From NCBI RefSeq assembly GCF_037975245.1, contig NC_092567.1, positions 7,750,714-7,814,713 on the forward strand: a DNA stretch of 64,000 nt. Reading direction: 5' to 3'. The first letter of the stretch is position 1. Each line of letters opens with the position of its first letter. The notes beneath the pieces were generated by a model. The model was given only the letters and a program-made list of their open reading frames with translations. It made no database searches and had not been told where the DNA came from. This document shows, piece after piece, positions 47,732-60,915 of the stretch. The translations under genes were made by a program, and so were the position numbers. This DNA comes from Apostichopus japonicus (Eukaryota > Echinodermata > Holothuroidea > Aspidochirotida > Stichopodidae).

Positions 47732-50340
47732 TCTTCAGCTGATATGATAGACACCTTCGAGATGAATACCAAAGGTGGAGGTGATTTGCATTTTACTCTC
47801 CAATTATATTTCAATTCATACTTCCAATATGTAAGCAAATGCTTTAAAGAGTCATCTCTACTGTACTACAGTAAATAAACATCATAACAAACAAAGTACA
47901 TTAAAGTTCAAGATTATATCCATATTTGTGTGACCTGTGTGTGATCAACCTAAATTAATCAAGGTTTCTTGTTATTTGATGGAGTGTTCATTACAAATAC
48001 CTCTAACTCAAAGCTCAGCAATACAGACTGAGTTGACTTCGTTAATGTTTCTCCAGCATTATTGATTATCTAAAATGATATTTCAAGATTTTGGTTTTAA
48101 TCTGAAGAAAATAAATACCTAAACAGAAGACATATTTGTAGGTAACCCAAACTAATTTGATACAAACCAACACGTTGTCTTCCAGTCTTACCATTCTCGG
48201 GAGTGTCAGGAGTTCTTTAAGAATTTATTTATTTGAGTCTCAGGAGGCAATTGTTATTTCAGTTTGGCAAATGGTAAAATGTACCAGAGGGTGTTTAGGC
48301 AGCTTTTGTGTCATGGCAAGCTCATAACAAAAATACCAAGTTCTGGAAGAATCCAGCAAGAATCCGATCATGTTATTGTCCTTACTAGGGATTAATTCTG
48401 TCAGCTGTATTTTTAGTGGATGAGTTAAAACGTGATATAAAATTCTTTCAGTGAGAGCGATTGTAGATAAAAGAGTATTCCTTGATCTGCGACGCTAGCC
48501 AAAAATCTACCACACATCTTTGAAACGTTATCATTACTGTTCTACACTTACCATTAGTGTGATTACCATCACATAGAGGAAATATAAGCTGATGAAACAT
48601 TCATTTTCCTTTCAGCACAGTGTGAAAAACTTCCATCGAAAATGTGCAACTACAGGTGGAATAGGTGATCACCTAATAGCTCGCTTCAGGATAATTCAAG
48701 TTAACCTAATGAAGTGAAAAGAAAGTGATGTGAATAAGATTTAAGTCCTAATGATAGATATATTGAGAATGTCGGTCAGAAATATATATCTGTATGTCTC
48801 TGGCTAACTACCCTGTAAACATGGACATCCACAGAAACAAATACAGAGGAAGGAAAGTACACTTCAGTTTCCAATAACCAGGTATTAAGTGTAAAACAAT
48901 TAACCAGTAAACTGGGTCAATCCATGCCAAATCAACAGTGGCCTCCACGTCGACCCTCTCAGAATCGCCTGAAATTGATATGGTGTCTTGCCATATGGCT
49001 CTAAGGATGAAATTGGGCCAAAAAAAAATATCGTTGATAGGATACGGCCCCGCCTAGCAATCAAATCCAGATTGCATTTTAAGAGCCCTAAATTTGTGTC
49101 AAGTTTGGAGGCATTTTTTGCATAAATGTAAAGTATTTTATGTCTGATATTGCAGATATTGTGGAAGACACATGGCCAGTCTTCGAATTTAGCTAATTTT
49201 GGGGAAAATTTATGGTCTCAATTTTTCGTAACAAGTAATTAAAATGGCAGAAAATGAGATAGGGATCTTTTCTGGCCCTACTTTTGAGTGTGCTCTATAT
49301 TCACAAGCAAAGGCATGTTTGAGTTTTAATTTCCATAGGATCCTTGTCCAGTGGTAGTTGTACGGGAAAAGTGCAAAAAAAAAGCCAAGCGGGTCGTACA
49401 TTTTACGAACAGCGCCCTCAAACTTAAGAAATCTCACTTCTGGCCCTAATTGGGGGTCCATTTTGGGCCTGTGGGTATTTTTTAATTTTTTTTAAATAGC
49501 TTTATTTCAGGAGCATATTGACCCTATTTTTAAAAGCTCAAGTCAAAAAGTTGTGTATTTTGTGTTATCTACTCAAATTTACAACTCGAAAATTGCAAAA
49601 ATCACTTCGTTCATATGTATGAAAATGCTCGCACAAGCCGATTTGAGTAATTCAAATGACAACAACTTCTTAGCATTAGCATACAGGTGCTAAACAATTA
49701 AGAGGGTTGTCCACTAGCATAAGGACTATAAATAAACTGCATTTTCAGGGTCATATGCCCAACGATGCCTGTGAACAGCGCCCTCAAACATCACATTTTA
49801 CCAATATTTTGGGCTATTTTGGGCATTTCAAGGTCAAATTTGGTCACAATTAAAAGTTTTATTTTTGGTTTTTAATACAAAACTAGTAAGATATGTATAG
49901 TTATGATGCAAAGAATGAGCTAAAACATCTTTTATATTAGTTATTAATGCTCTGATGAGCAGCTTAAAGTGGCGTATATGAGAGTTACCTCAGCTCTACA
50001 GAAACATGCTTGCGAGGGCAAACAGTGGTAACAAAGATCTTCATTTAAGGAGATGTTAAACAACATTAGAAACTATTGAAATGCATTTATTAAAAGTGTT
50101 CTGTCTAATACTCTTTGACTCCCTCTCACCCCCTCCCCCCCCCCCAACACCCTCCCCATAGTGCACTATGCAGATTTGTATACATGCAGTATGTGACTGA
50201 CTTTTACTGCATAGAGACTGCATATAAAACATGCATTCAAGGTATACTGAATAATTTGGTATGGTAATCTTCTGCTTCAAATTGTCTGTATGCATGTAAC
50301 CCACCCCTCCCACCCACATCCTCTACCCAACCCTATATCA
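47732..50340. other. Intergenic, no gene recognised
   Basis: AT-rich up to about 48900. Then follows about 1.1 kb of more mixed composition in which GAACAGCGCCCTCAAAC occurs twice (about 49407 and 49773). It is probably an old repeat whose ends I cannot define. Confidence 0.4.
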
Positions 50341-50369
50341 GAATAGAAAATGAATGTGAACCAGTGCGT

Positions 50370-51357
50370 ACAGTGTGCACTATATATGTGTGTACATGTT
50401 CAGTACAGTGTTATTTTACACCAAGCAAATAAATACACACTGTCCACAATCATGTACAGTACACACTGTGTACTGGTCATTCCATTCAATACTGTGCATA
50501 TTTCAATGTCATTTTAAATATTTGCAATGTAGTGTATGCTTTTGCCAATTCAATAAATTAAAAGACTCAATAATTTAAAAGGAATGTTTAACCAGTACAT
50601 AAATGTGCAGTGTGTATACTGCACATGATTTTGTACAGTGTTTATTTTCAAGTGCTTGGTAAAAAATAACACTGTACTGAACATGTACACACATATATAG
50701 TGCACACTGCATAGTGCATATTTCAATGTCTTTTTAAATATTTGCAATGTAGTGTATGCATTTGCTAATTCACTAAATTAAAAGACTTTCAATAATTTAT
50801 AAGGAATGTTTAACCAGTACATAAATGTGCAGTGTGTATACTGCACATGATTTTGTACAGTGTTTATTTTCAAGTGCTTGGTAAAAAATAACACTGTACT
50901 GAACATGTACACACATATATAGTGCACACTGCATAGTGCATATTTCAATGTCTTTTTAAATATTTGCAATGTAGTGTATGCATTTGCTAATTCACTAAAT
51001 TAAAAGACTTTCAATAATTTATAAGGAATGTTTAACCAGTACATACATGTGCAGTGTGTATACTGTACATGATTTTGTACAGTGTTTATTTTCAAGTGCT
51101 TGGTGAAAAATATCACTGTACTGAACATGTACACGCATATATAGTGCACACTGCATAGTGCATACTGTGCATATTTCAATGTCTTTTTAAATATTTGCAA
51201 TGTAGTGTATGCATTTGCTAATTCACTAAATTAAAAGACTTTTAATAATTTAAAAGGAATGTTTAACCAGTACATACATGTACAGTGTGTATACTGTACA
51301 TGATTTTGGACAGTGTGTATTTAATAGTACTTGGTGTAAAATAACACTGTACTGATA
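50370..51357. repeat. 222-bp tandem repeat with inverted first arm
   Basis: Monomers start at 50581, 50803, 51025 and 51256 (periods 222, 222 and 231), with the last one partial. Each holds CAGTGTGTATACTGCACATG, TAACACTGTACTGAACATGT and ATATTTGCAATGTAGTGTA. The segment 50370-50469 is the reverse complement of 50608-50709, so the array opens with a foldback. The similar minus-strand frames here merely restate the repeat. Confidence 0.93.
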
Positions 51358-51666
51358 ATATATTTCGCATGCGATTTGAGAATTGAGCACATTTCCTGTG
51401 AATATCATTTAGTTGACCCAAAGGCGTATCATTGCCGGGGCGGGGGGGGGGGGGCTGAAGCACCCATCACTTCTTGAGATTGTTTCCATCTGCATGAAAA
51501 TGTGCCCCACACAACCCTATGCCCACCCCTCTAATCGCTTCCCGATGACATGCTATACAATACGAGATTTATTACTGTTGACTTCTAAAGACGTTTGAAA
51601 TGACGAGATGAAAGTATGTTGGTATTTCAACATTTATCAGATAATTTATAAATTATACACTTGGAT

Positions 51667-52028
51667 CAAGGGCGTAGGAACCGGGGGGGCTGGGGGGGCG
51701 CCAGCCCCCCCAGTGAAAAATGTGGAGGGGGAAAGTATCATTCCGCCCCCCCGCTTCGAAAGTCAGAAAACCCCTTTTTCATTTCAAATGAGCAAAAAAT
51801 CTCATTTGGAGCACCAAATTGCATCTAAGACCTGGTGAAAATACAAAATTAAGTTTACAAAATGGAGTGGGTGTTGAAGTGTGCTATTTTGCACCAAATT
51901 GCATCTGAGGCTACCTAGAAATGCAAAAAAATCCAAAGGGGAGGGGGACCCCCTCCCCTTAGACCCCTCCCCAAGGCCGGCCATCAGTCTTCAGCCCCCC
52001 CACTCAAAAGTACCTTCCTACGCCACTG
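51667..52028. mobile_element. 362-bp hAT-like MITE with perfect TSD
   Basis: The left end is CAAGGGCGTAGGAA and the right read backwards is CAGTGGCGTAGGAA (12/14). The TSD ACTTGGAT is exact (51659-51666 and 52029-52036). Long G- and C-runs just inside the left end form a hairpin (about 51682-51712). The phrase GCACCAAATTGCATCT occurs twice internally. Confidence 0.93.
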
Positions 52029-52036
52029 ACTTGGAT

Positions 52037-54138
52037 AAAAGTCAAGGGGAGGGGTGGGAGGGGGCAATGTTCTATTCAGCTGAGAAGAAGGCCACTGCTA
52101 CGAGTGTACACCCCTACCGGCCCGCTCCAATCCCCCCTTACGACTTTACAATAACATTGTTCATAGGCAAAACTGCATGGTGTATGGAGCCAATTTAAGA
52201 CCCAATTGGTGTTCTAATTATGCCTCGGGGTGCACCAGTTAACATCAATTTTCAAAAAGAATTCAGGGACGGGGCTACTGAGATTTGCCTTCAACAAGCC
52301 AACAACCACACCTCCGCCATTCTTAAATTCTCTGGCCTTTCCATAATAGTGCAGGACCTACCTAAGTCAGTTGGGATTTGTTACCCCCCCCCCCCTTTGA
52401 AATCCTATATTAAAATGGGGGTTGAGAAGGGGTCCAATTCTCCTAGTCCTGCAAACCGATTTCAAGTAGTAGATAACCTATGCATCTGCCATTAAAATGT
52501 GGTACATGGCTACATGAAGGTAACCTGCTACAGTATACTGTGTACCTCTTTGCAGATACAAATACTAGTCATTGTTTTTAGTACATTTTGTTAGTTCTAC
52601 ACAATGAAACAAATGGAATCATAAAAAAAAGGATTTGATGTTAATTATAGAACTAGTTAGGCAAGATGTCCTTACGTACATATGGCCTGTAGATTTGATC
52701 ACAAGTATGCAACACAACCCATTACAATTTCACAAACTGACTGTTGAGAAATTATTATGTAAAGACTCACCAAAATCTCCGCCACAAAGGAAGTTATGTC
52801 ATCAGTGATGTGTTCCCACTTGCTTTTTTCTTTCATTTTCTTGGAGGAAATGTACCTTAGAAATGTTGAAAATGGTATCACCTGGAGGTTAAAGAAAAAT
52901 ACAAAATAACTCAACTTTCCATTCACTAGATTTATCAAGATGAAAATTGGTCAGGTCTGTGATCATTTTTGTAACAGACATCAACGTCTTCCCTTGTTTC
53001 TTATTAATAAGTATATATGAATATTTTATATAGCTGTAATATCAGGGCAGCATATATATTGTTTTATATTTCTGTTTTTATTTTTGGGTATGTTGGACTG
53101 ACAAACAGATAGCTAACAGCACAGGACTAATATCATTATTAAAAGCACCTTTGCCTTTATCTTAAAGCTGCTCTTTAGGAATATGTTTTGCATCTGAGGT
53201 AATAAATACAGACAGTTATTTACAACACTTGAAGTGGTATCTGATCGACTCCATGTTACGTTCTATGAGTTGTGAAGCCCCCCCCCCCCAAATAAAAGAC
53301 ATATTTGGAAAATTGCTGGAATATTTCTAACAAATTTGTGAGCTATCTTCCATAGTACTGCAACAGAAAATATATGTAGAAAGCATATGTGCTGGAGTTT
53401 CCTGGAAATATCTCTTAAACGGCCAGTATTATAACTGAAGTGCAAATAATGTACATCTTATACAGAACACATTAAGAGAATCCTTCAACACTGTTGACCA
53501 ATGGCTAAGAATGGAATTCTGAATTACTTTGGTTTTTACTCTGAGGACATGCATATGGTCCAGAAGGTTCATGCATGTTTTGTATTACTGACTGACAACA
53601 ACATATCCACACATTACAGTAAACCCACTAAAGACTTCCATTTGTAATCCCTTAGTATATAGCTCATGGACAAATGACATAAAACCTAGATTATCTTCAG
53701 ATTTAAATTTCACATCAATTTTATTGGGTTTTAGATGTACTGAGAGGGGAAGGGTAAGAAAGGTTAGGATGGAAACAGAGATTTTTATGGTTCCTGTTAG
53801 TCATTCTACATGGTTCTAACTTAGTGTGGGTATGGTTCTAACTTAGTGTGTGTATGGGTCTCATTTTGTGTGCAGTGACTATATTTAATTGTTAGGGGAC
53901 ATGCACTTATGAATTAAATTGATTGTTTATGAGCCTGCCATATATTTTACTGGCTATTATTTGTGGAAGTTAGGCTGACAATCCAGAGGAGTCTGGCTGC
54001 GCTGTTAAGACTGATTACTACCCTTACCTGCCACCCAACAATAGGACACACTGATAAATTAGAAGGGATCAAGTCATCTGAATATTTTGTTCCTTAATTT
54101 ATGATGAATACACAAAACAAAATATGGACCCAGTACAC
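52037..54138. other. Intergenic; holds the left part of duplication copy 2
   Basis: 52690-52960 and about 53060-53170 are homologous to 44530-44790 and 44900-45000. Three 27-28-bp units of TATGGTTCTAACTTAGTGTG type lie at 53812-53880. No gene is recognised. Confidence 0.5.
52767..52882 (-). other. Exon-like segment, partner of 44590-44713
   Basis: On the minus strand an acceptor-like TTTAACCTCCAG precedes the segment. The frame gives VIPFSTFLRYISSKKMKEK and ITDDITSFVAEIL before a GTGAGT donor. Its protein family is unrecognised. It is probably the better preserved member of the pair. Confidence 0.3.
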
Positions 54139-54611
54139 TAAGGTAGCATACGCCCATTAAAAGCCCCATTGACTTACACACTAAATCACAAAAGTAATGT
54201 GGTCTCTAAGTCTAGATAGAAGTTTTCACTAGCTAAACGCTACCCATCACCGGAGAGCTGACAAGTTGGCCTTTCATGGCACCATCAATTTTCCGTATCA
54301 TGACCGTGTAGATTTTTTGCTATCCGAGCCGGAAGTTTTCGTCACTTGTAAACAAACCTCTTCACTCAGTGGTAAACAAATTTCCTACGCTGCTCCCGGG
54401 AGGCCTAAAGGGGTCTAAAATTGCGTCAATTGACCCAATTTTCTCACCACATGTACTTCCATTTATGCTCTTCAACATGCAAGCCACAAAAAACTAGATT
54501 ATGATTGATAACAGGTCACAAATGATGTTCTCCCCCTGCTTTTTGGCACTTTTCCTGAAGGAGAACAATCGAGCGGATTGATATAGACTCTAATAGGAGT
54601 ATGCCACCTTA
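54139..54611. mobile_element. Array MITE, copy 1
   Basis: 473 bp. The ends are imperfect inverted repeats: TAAGGTAGCATACGCCCATTA and, read backwards from the right, TAAGGTGGCATACTCCTATTA, matching at about 17 of 21 positions. No coding capacity. Superfamily uncertain, because no clean TSD can be read. Confidence 0.85.
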
Positions 54612-56397
54612 AGTGAGAGCTGAATTTTTTTTTTATCACCAAAATGATACTTTTCATAGTCGTCACCATATAAACCACAACAGAAATCTATGCAATTATC
54701 ATTTTAGGTCCATAAAGATGTATTTTCAGAGATTTCAGTATGCACGGTGCAGTGTGTAAATACACATATGAGCAATACTGTGTAAGCAGTTACCAGGTCT
54801 ATGTCTGCAACAACACTTCCAGTCACCAATTTTGATAAGCTTGACCAATTTGGGTGCATCTATGATTCTTGCAGGTATTATTGGTATCCCTGATCACAGT
54901 CCACTTGGTCTGGCTTGCCCTACCTGCAGAAACATCATCCATAGAAGGGTTAGCGGTGAGGGCTTTTTCGTCTCTGGCTCTGAAAAGTGATGAAAACTAC
55001 TTTTGTTTAGCTCAGCAGATTCCTCACAAACTGACCCACAGGACATACCCCAATGTATTCCTGAACTGTTTGGAACATGTTAAACTGATATTGCATGTCA
55101 CTCCAGTGCAACTGTTAAGTTACTAAGAATAAAAGAAGAGAATTGAAGGTGTTCTTTGCCAAAACTGGATCATCAGGATTTGTAAACAACAGCCGCACTG
55201 TAACAGTATTACAGTAGTCAAAAGGAGAGCTTACTGAAATGCTATCTAGATACACTGTTCACCTCAATAGCATATCCAGTCCATTTAAAGGTTTGTGCAT
55301 AGGTTGTTACAATGTATTAAAGACAGTTATAAGAGAAGAGACGTGGATAGGGGGGCATATTTCATGATAAAACATTCAAATTTGTTGCTCGGCAGAGAAC
55401 AACAACGTCAAATTACCTTATTCTCCATTTGAGGCAAGCACTGGTTCCTATAGTTACTACAGTAGATCTCCCATGGAAGCATCAGGATATCTCTTTCTGC
55501 TGTCAGAGTTGTTTGGGATTTGTTGTTACCTCATCTAACCAGTTGAGTCCATTGATACCACACCCATTCAAAGTATATCGCTGTGCATGCTGAGGACTTA
55601 GCACATCAACTTTCTCTGAAAATTGACAAAACAACAGAAAACTAATGAGGAGTGAGTAGGCTCAAAAACTCCTTGATTCACATTGGCAGAAGCAGAAAAT
55701 GCATACCTTTGTGGATTATTTGCTAAATAAGACTCAAAACATTCTCTGTGCAAGGTATTAGCCCTCAGCAGCCACTCCACTTAGGATACAGACCTCATAC
55801 AACATTGTGCTACAGCTGGTGTAGACTTGGTCTAGGATACTAACGTAGCGCCATTATGAACCTGAGGCCTAGGCCTAAGCTAACAACATTAGGGGTATTT
55901 CATGCATTGAAACTGAGTTTTTGTCCTTAGTTAAACACCAGGTACTTCCAACTTAAGCAAAAATAACCTAAAATATGATTACCATGTACTTTAGGTGCCC
56001 ACAGATGTCAAATTTCACTGAACTTAGTTGTTCACGTCACACACACTGCAGGCATTTTGGTCTGATTCTGAAGGATTTTATATTTCGTGCATTTGGCACC
56101 TACTTAGCAGATTCAAGGCAGGAATCATACTACGGAAGCTTTGGTAGGTCAAGGTTTAATGACCCAATAGTTTATTGGGGAGGAAAAATGGTCAGAAGGC
56201 TGTTCTAGTCTAATGTATAGAAACGCACATGCTCTTTGTGGTACTTTAAGGCTGTGATACTAATGTATGCGTAAAAATCACCCAAGCTTGAAATTTTCTG
56301 ACGTTTGCTTGAAAACCATTTTTACACACCATAGCAACTACTTTGATCCAAATTTGGGACTTCTAGCACTTAAAATGAAAAATTTGGCATTTTTGCT
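54612..56397. repeat. Array spacer, copy 1
   Basis: 1,786 bp of non-MITE sequence. It holds a plus-strand frame behind an acceptor-like TTCTTGCAG (54869-55126). Several minus-strand segments have splice-like borders: EWLLRANTLHRECFESYLAN (about 55705-55780), SPQHAQRYTLNGCGINGLNW (about 55536-55617) and LMLPWEIYCSNYRNQCLP (about 55420-55497). Their phases do not chain, so I treat them as possible pseudo-exons of an unknown gene captured in the spacer. Confidence 0.6.
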
Positions 56398-56870
56398 TAA
56401 GGTAGCATACGCCCATTAAAAGCCCCATTGACTTACACACTAAATCACAAAAGTAATGTGGTCTCTAAGTCTAGATAGAAGTTTTCACTAGCTAAACGCT
56501 ACCCATCACCGGAGAGCTGACAAGTTGGCCTTTCATGGCACCATCAATTTTCCGTATCATGACCGTGTAGATTTTTTGCTATCCGAGCCGGAAGTTTTCG
56601 TCACTTGTAAACAAACCTCTTCACTCAGTGGTAAACAAATTTCCTACGCTGCTCCCGGGAGGCCTAAAGGGGTCTAAAATTGCGTCAATTGACCCAATTT
56701 TCTCACCACATGTACTTCCATTCATGCTCTTCAACATGCAAGCCACAAAAAACTAGATTATGATTGATAACAGGTCACAAATGATGTTCTCCCCCTGCTT
56801 TTTGGCACTTTTCCTGAAGGAGAACAATCGAGCGGATTGATATAGACTCTAATAGGAGTATGCCACCTTA
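56398..56870. mobile_element. Array MITE, copy 2
   Basis: Matches copy 1 except for C in place of T at the position equivalent to 54464. Its left flank is the spacer's TTTTTGCT end. Confidence 0.85.
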
Positions 56871-58656
56871 AGTGAGAGCTGAATTTTTTTTTTATCACCA
56901 AAATGATACTTTTCATAGTCGTCACCATATAAACCACAACAGAAATCTATGCAATTATCATTTTAGGTCCATAAAGATGTATTTTCAGAGATTTCAGTAT
57001 GCACGGTGCAGTGTGTAAATACACATATGAGCAATACTGTGTAAGCAGTTACCAGGTCTATGTCTGCAACAACACTTCCAGTCACCAATTTTGATAAGCT
57101 TGACCAATTTGGGTGCATCTATGATTCTTGCAGGTATTATTGGTATCCCTGATCACAGTCCACTTGGTCTGGCTTGCCCTACCTGCAGAAACATCATCCA
57201 TAGAAGGGTTAGCGGTGAGGGCTTTTTCGTCTCTGGCTCTGAAAAGTGATGAAAACTACTTTTGTTTAGCTCAGCAGATTCCTCACAAACTGACCCACAG
57301 GACATACCCCAATGTATTCCTGAACTGTTTGGAACATGTTAAACTGATATTGCATGTCACTCCAGTGCAACTGTTAAGTTACTAAGAATAAAAGAAGAGA
57401 ATTGAAGGTGTTCTTTGCCAAAACTGGATCATCAGGATTTGTAAACAACAGCCGCACTGTAACAGTATTACAGTAGTCAAAAGGAGAGCTTACTGAAATG
57501 CTATCTAGATACACTGTTCACCTCAATAGCATATCCAGTCCATTTAAAGGTTTGTGCATAGGTTGTTACAATGTATTAAAGACAGTTATAAGAGAAGAGA
57601 CGTGGATAGGGGGGCATATTTCATGATAAAACATTCAAATTTGTTGCTCGGCAGAGAACAACAACGTCAAATTACCTTATTCTCCATTTGAGGCAAGCAC
57701 TGGTTCCTATAGTTACTACAGTAGATCTCCCATGGAAGCATCAGGATATCTCTTTCTGCTGTCAGAGTTGTTTGGGATTTGTTGTTACCTCATCTAACCA
57801 GTTGAGTCCATTGATACCACACCCATTCAAAGTATATCGCTGTGCATGCTGAGGACTTAGCACATCAACTTTCTCTGAAAATTGACAAAACAACAGAAAA
57901 CTAATGAGGAGTGAGTAGGCTCAAAAACTCCTTGATTCACATTGGCAGAAGCAGAAAATGCATACCTTTGTGGATTATTTGCTAAATAAGACTCAAAACA
58001 TTCTCTGTGCAAGGTATTAGCCCTCAGCAGCCACTCCACTTAGGATACAGACCTCATACAACATTGTGCTACAGCTGGTGTAGACTTGGTCTAGGATACT
58101 AACGTAGCGCCATTATGAACCTGAGGCCTAGGCCTAAGCTAACAACATTAGGGGTATTTCATGCATTGAAACTGAGTTTTTGTCCTTAGTTAAACACCAG
58201 GTACTTCCAACTTAAGCAAAAATAACCTAAAATATGATTACCATGTACTTTAGGTGCCCACAGATGTCAAATTTCACTGAACTTAGTTGTTCACGTCACA
58301 CACACTGCAGGCATTTTGGTCTGATTCTGAAGGATTTTATATTTCGTGCATTTGGCACCTACTTAGCAGATTCAAGGCAGGAATCATACTACGGAAGCTT
58401 TGGTAGGTCAAGGTTTAATGACCCAATAGTTTATTGGGGAGGAAAAATGGTCAGAAGGCTGTTCTAGTCTAATGTATAGAAACGCACATGCTCTTTGTGG
58501 TACTTTAAGGCTGTGATACTAATGTATGCGTAAAAATCACCCAAGCTTGAAATTTTCTGACGTTTGCTTGAAAACCATTTTTACACACCATAGCAACTAC
58601 TTTGATCCAAATTTGGGACTTCTAGCACTTAAAATGAAAAATTTGGCATTTTTGCT
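56871..58656. repeat. Array spacer, copy 2
   Basis: By eye, identical to spacer copy 1, with all exon-like segments at +2,259 bp. Confidence 0.6.
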
Positions 58657-59129
58657 TAAGGTAGCATACGCCCATTAAAAGCCCCATTGACTTACACACT
58701 AAATCACAAAAGTAATGTGGTCTCTAAGTCTAGATAGAAGTTTTCACTAGCTAAACGCTACCCATCACCGGAGAGCTGACAAGTTGGCCTTTCATGGCAC
58801 CATCAATTTTCCGTATCATGACCGTGTAGATTTTTTGCTATCCGAGCCGGAAGTTTTCGTCACTTGTAAACAAACCTCTTCACTCAGTGGTAAACAAATT
58901 TCCTACGCTGCTCCCGGGAGGCCTAAAGGGGTCTAAAATTGCGTCAATTGACCCAATTTTCTCACCACATGTACTTCCATTCATGCTCTTCAACATGCAA
59001 GCCACAAAAAACTAGATTATGATTGATAACAGGTCACAAATGATGTTCTCCCCCTGCTTTTTGGCACTTTTCCTGAAGGAGAACAATCGAGCGGATTGAT
59101 ATAGACTCTAATAGGAGTATGCCACCTTA
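58657..59129. mobile_element. Array MITE, copy 3
   Basis: By eye, identical to array MITE copy 2. Confidence 0.85.
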
Positions 59130-60915
59130 AGTGAGAGCTGAATTTTTTTTTTATCACCAAAATGATACTTTTCATAGTCGTCACCATATAAACCACAACA
59201 GAAATCTATGCAATTATCATTTTAGGTCCATAAAGATGTATTTTCAGAGATTTCAGTATGCACGGTGCAGTGTGTAAATACACATATGAGCAATACTGTG
59301 TAAGCAGTTACCAGGTCTATGTCTGCAACAACACTTCCAGTCACCAATTTTGATAAGCTTGACCAATTTGGGTGCATCTATGATTCTTGCAGGTATTATT
59401 GGTATCCCTGATCACAGTCCACTTGGTCTGGCTTGCCCTACCTGCAGAAACATCATCCATAGAAGGGTTAGCGGTGAGGGCTTTTTCGTCTCTGGCTCTG
59501 AAAAGTGATGAAAACTACTTTTGTTTAGCTCAGCAGATTCCTCACAAACTGACCCACAGGACATACCCCAATGTATTCCTGAACTGTTTGGAACATGTTA
59601 AACTGATATTGCATGTCACTCCAGTGCAACTGTTAAGTTACTAAGAATAAAAGAAGAGAATTGAAGGTGTTCTTTGCCAAAACTGGATCATCAGGATTTG
59701 TAAACAACAGCCGCACTGTAACAGTATTACAGTAGTCAAAAGGAGAGCTTACTGAAATGCTATCTAGATACACTGTTCACCTCAATAGCATATCCAGTCC
59801 ATTTAAAGGTTTGTGCATAGGTTGTTACAATGTATTAAAGACAGTTATAAGAGAAGAGACGTGGATAGGGGGGCATATTTCATGATAAAACATTCAAATT
59901 TGTTGCTCGGCAGAGAACAACAACGTCAAATTACCTTATTCTCCATTTGAGGCAAGCACTGGTTCCTATAGTTACTACAGTAGATCTCCCATGGAAGCAT
60001 CAGGATATCTCTTTCTGCTGTCAGAGTTGTTTGGGATTTGTTGTTACCTCATCTAACCAGTTGAGTCCATTGATACCACACCCATTCAAAGTATATCGCT
60101 GTGCATGCTGAGGACTTAGCACATCAACTTTCTCTGAAAATTGACAAAACAACAGAAAACTAATGAGGAGTGAGTAGGCTCAAAAACTCCTTGATTCACA
60201 TTGGCAGAAGCAGAAAATGCATACCTTTGTGGATTATTTGCTAAATAAGACTCAAAACATTCTCTGTGCAAGGTATTAGCCCTCAGCAGCCACTCCACTT
60301 AGGATACAGACCTCATACAACATTGTGCTACAGCTGGTGTAGACTTGGTCTAGGATACTAACGTAGCGCCATTATGAACCTGAGGCCTAGGCCTAAGCTA
60401 ACAACATTAGGGGTATTTCATGCATTGAAACTGAGTTTTTGTCCTTAGTTAAACACCAGGTACTTCCAACTTAAGCAAAAATAACCTAAAATATGATTAC
60501 CATGTACTTTAGGTGCCCACAGATGTCAAATTTCACTGAACTTAGTTGTTCACGTCACACACACTGCAGGCATTTTGGTCTGATTCTGAAGGATTTTATA
60601 TTTCGTGCATTTGGCACCTACTTAGCAGATTCAAGGCAGGAATCATACTACGGAAGCTTTGGTAGGTCAAGGTTTAATGACCCAATAGTTTATTGGGGAG
60701 GAAAAATGGTCAGAAGGCTGTTCTAGTCTAATGTATAGAAACGCACATGCTCTTTGTGGTACTTTAAGGCTGTGATACTAATGTATGCGTAAAAATCACC
60801 CAAGCTTGAAATTTTCTGACGTTTGCTTGAAAACCATTTTTACACACCATAGCAACTACTTTGATCCAAATTTGGGACTTCTAGCACTTAAAATGAAAAA
60901 TTTGGCATTTTTGCT
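59130..60915. repeat. Array spacer, copy 3
   Basis: By eye, identical to the other two spacers. It carries the same exon-like segments at +4,518 bp relative to copy 1. Confidence 0.6.

Noticed and set aside
50550-51200. Three near-identical minus-strand frames of about 65 codons
   Set aside because: They simply follow the 222-bp tandem repeat; no splice or domain evidence.
54139-54611. piggyBac-type TTAA insertion for the array MITE
   Set aside because: TTAA appears at internal array junctions (CTTAAGG), but the unique left flank reads ACTAAGG and the right CCCTAAG, so no TTAA duplication is demonstrated.
54869-55126. 85-codon plus-strand frame repeated three times behind an acceptor-like site
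   Set aside because: Its repetition reflects array amplification, not selection; the hydrophobic start and lack of homology give no support, and opposite-strand segments are equally open.
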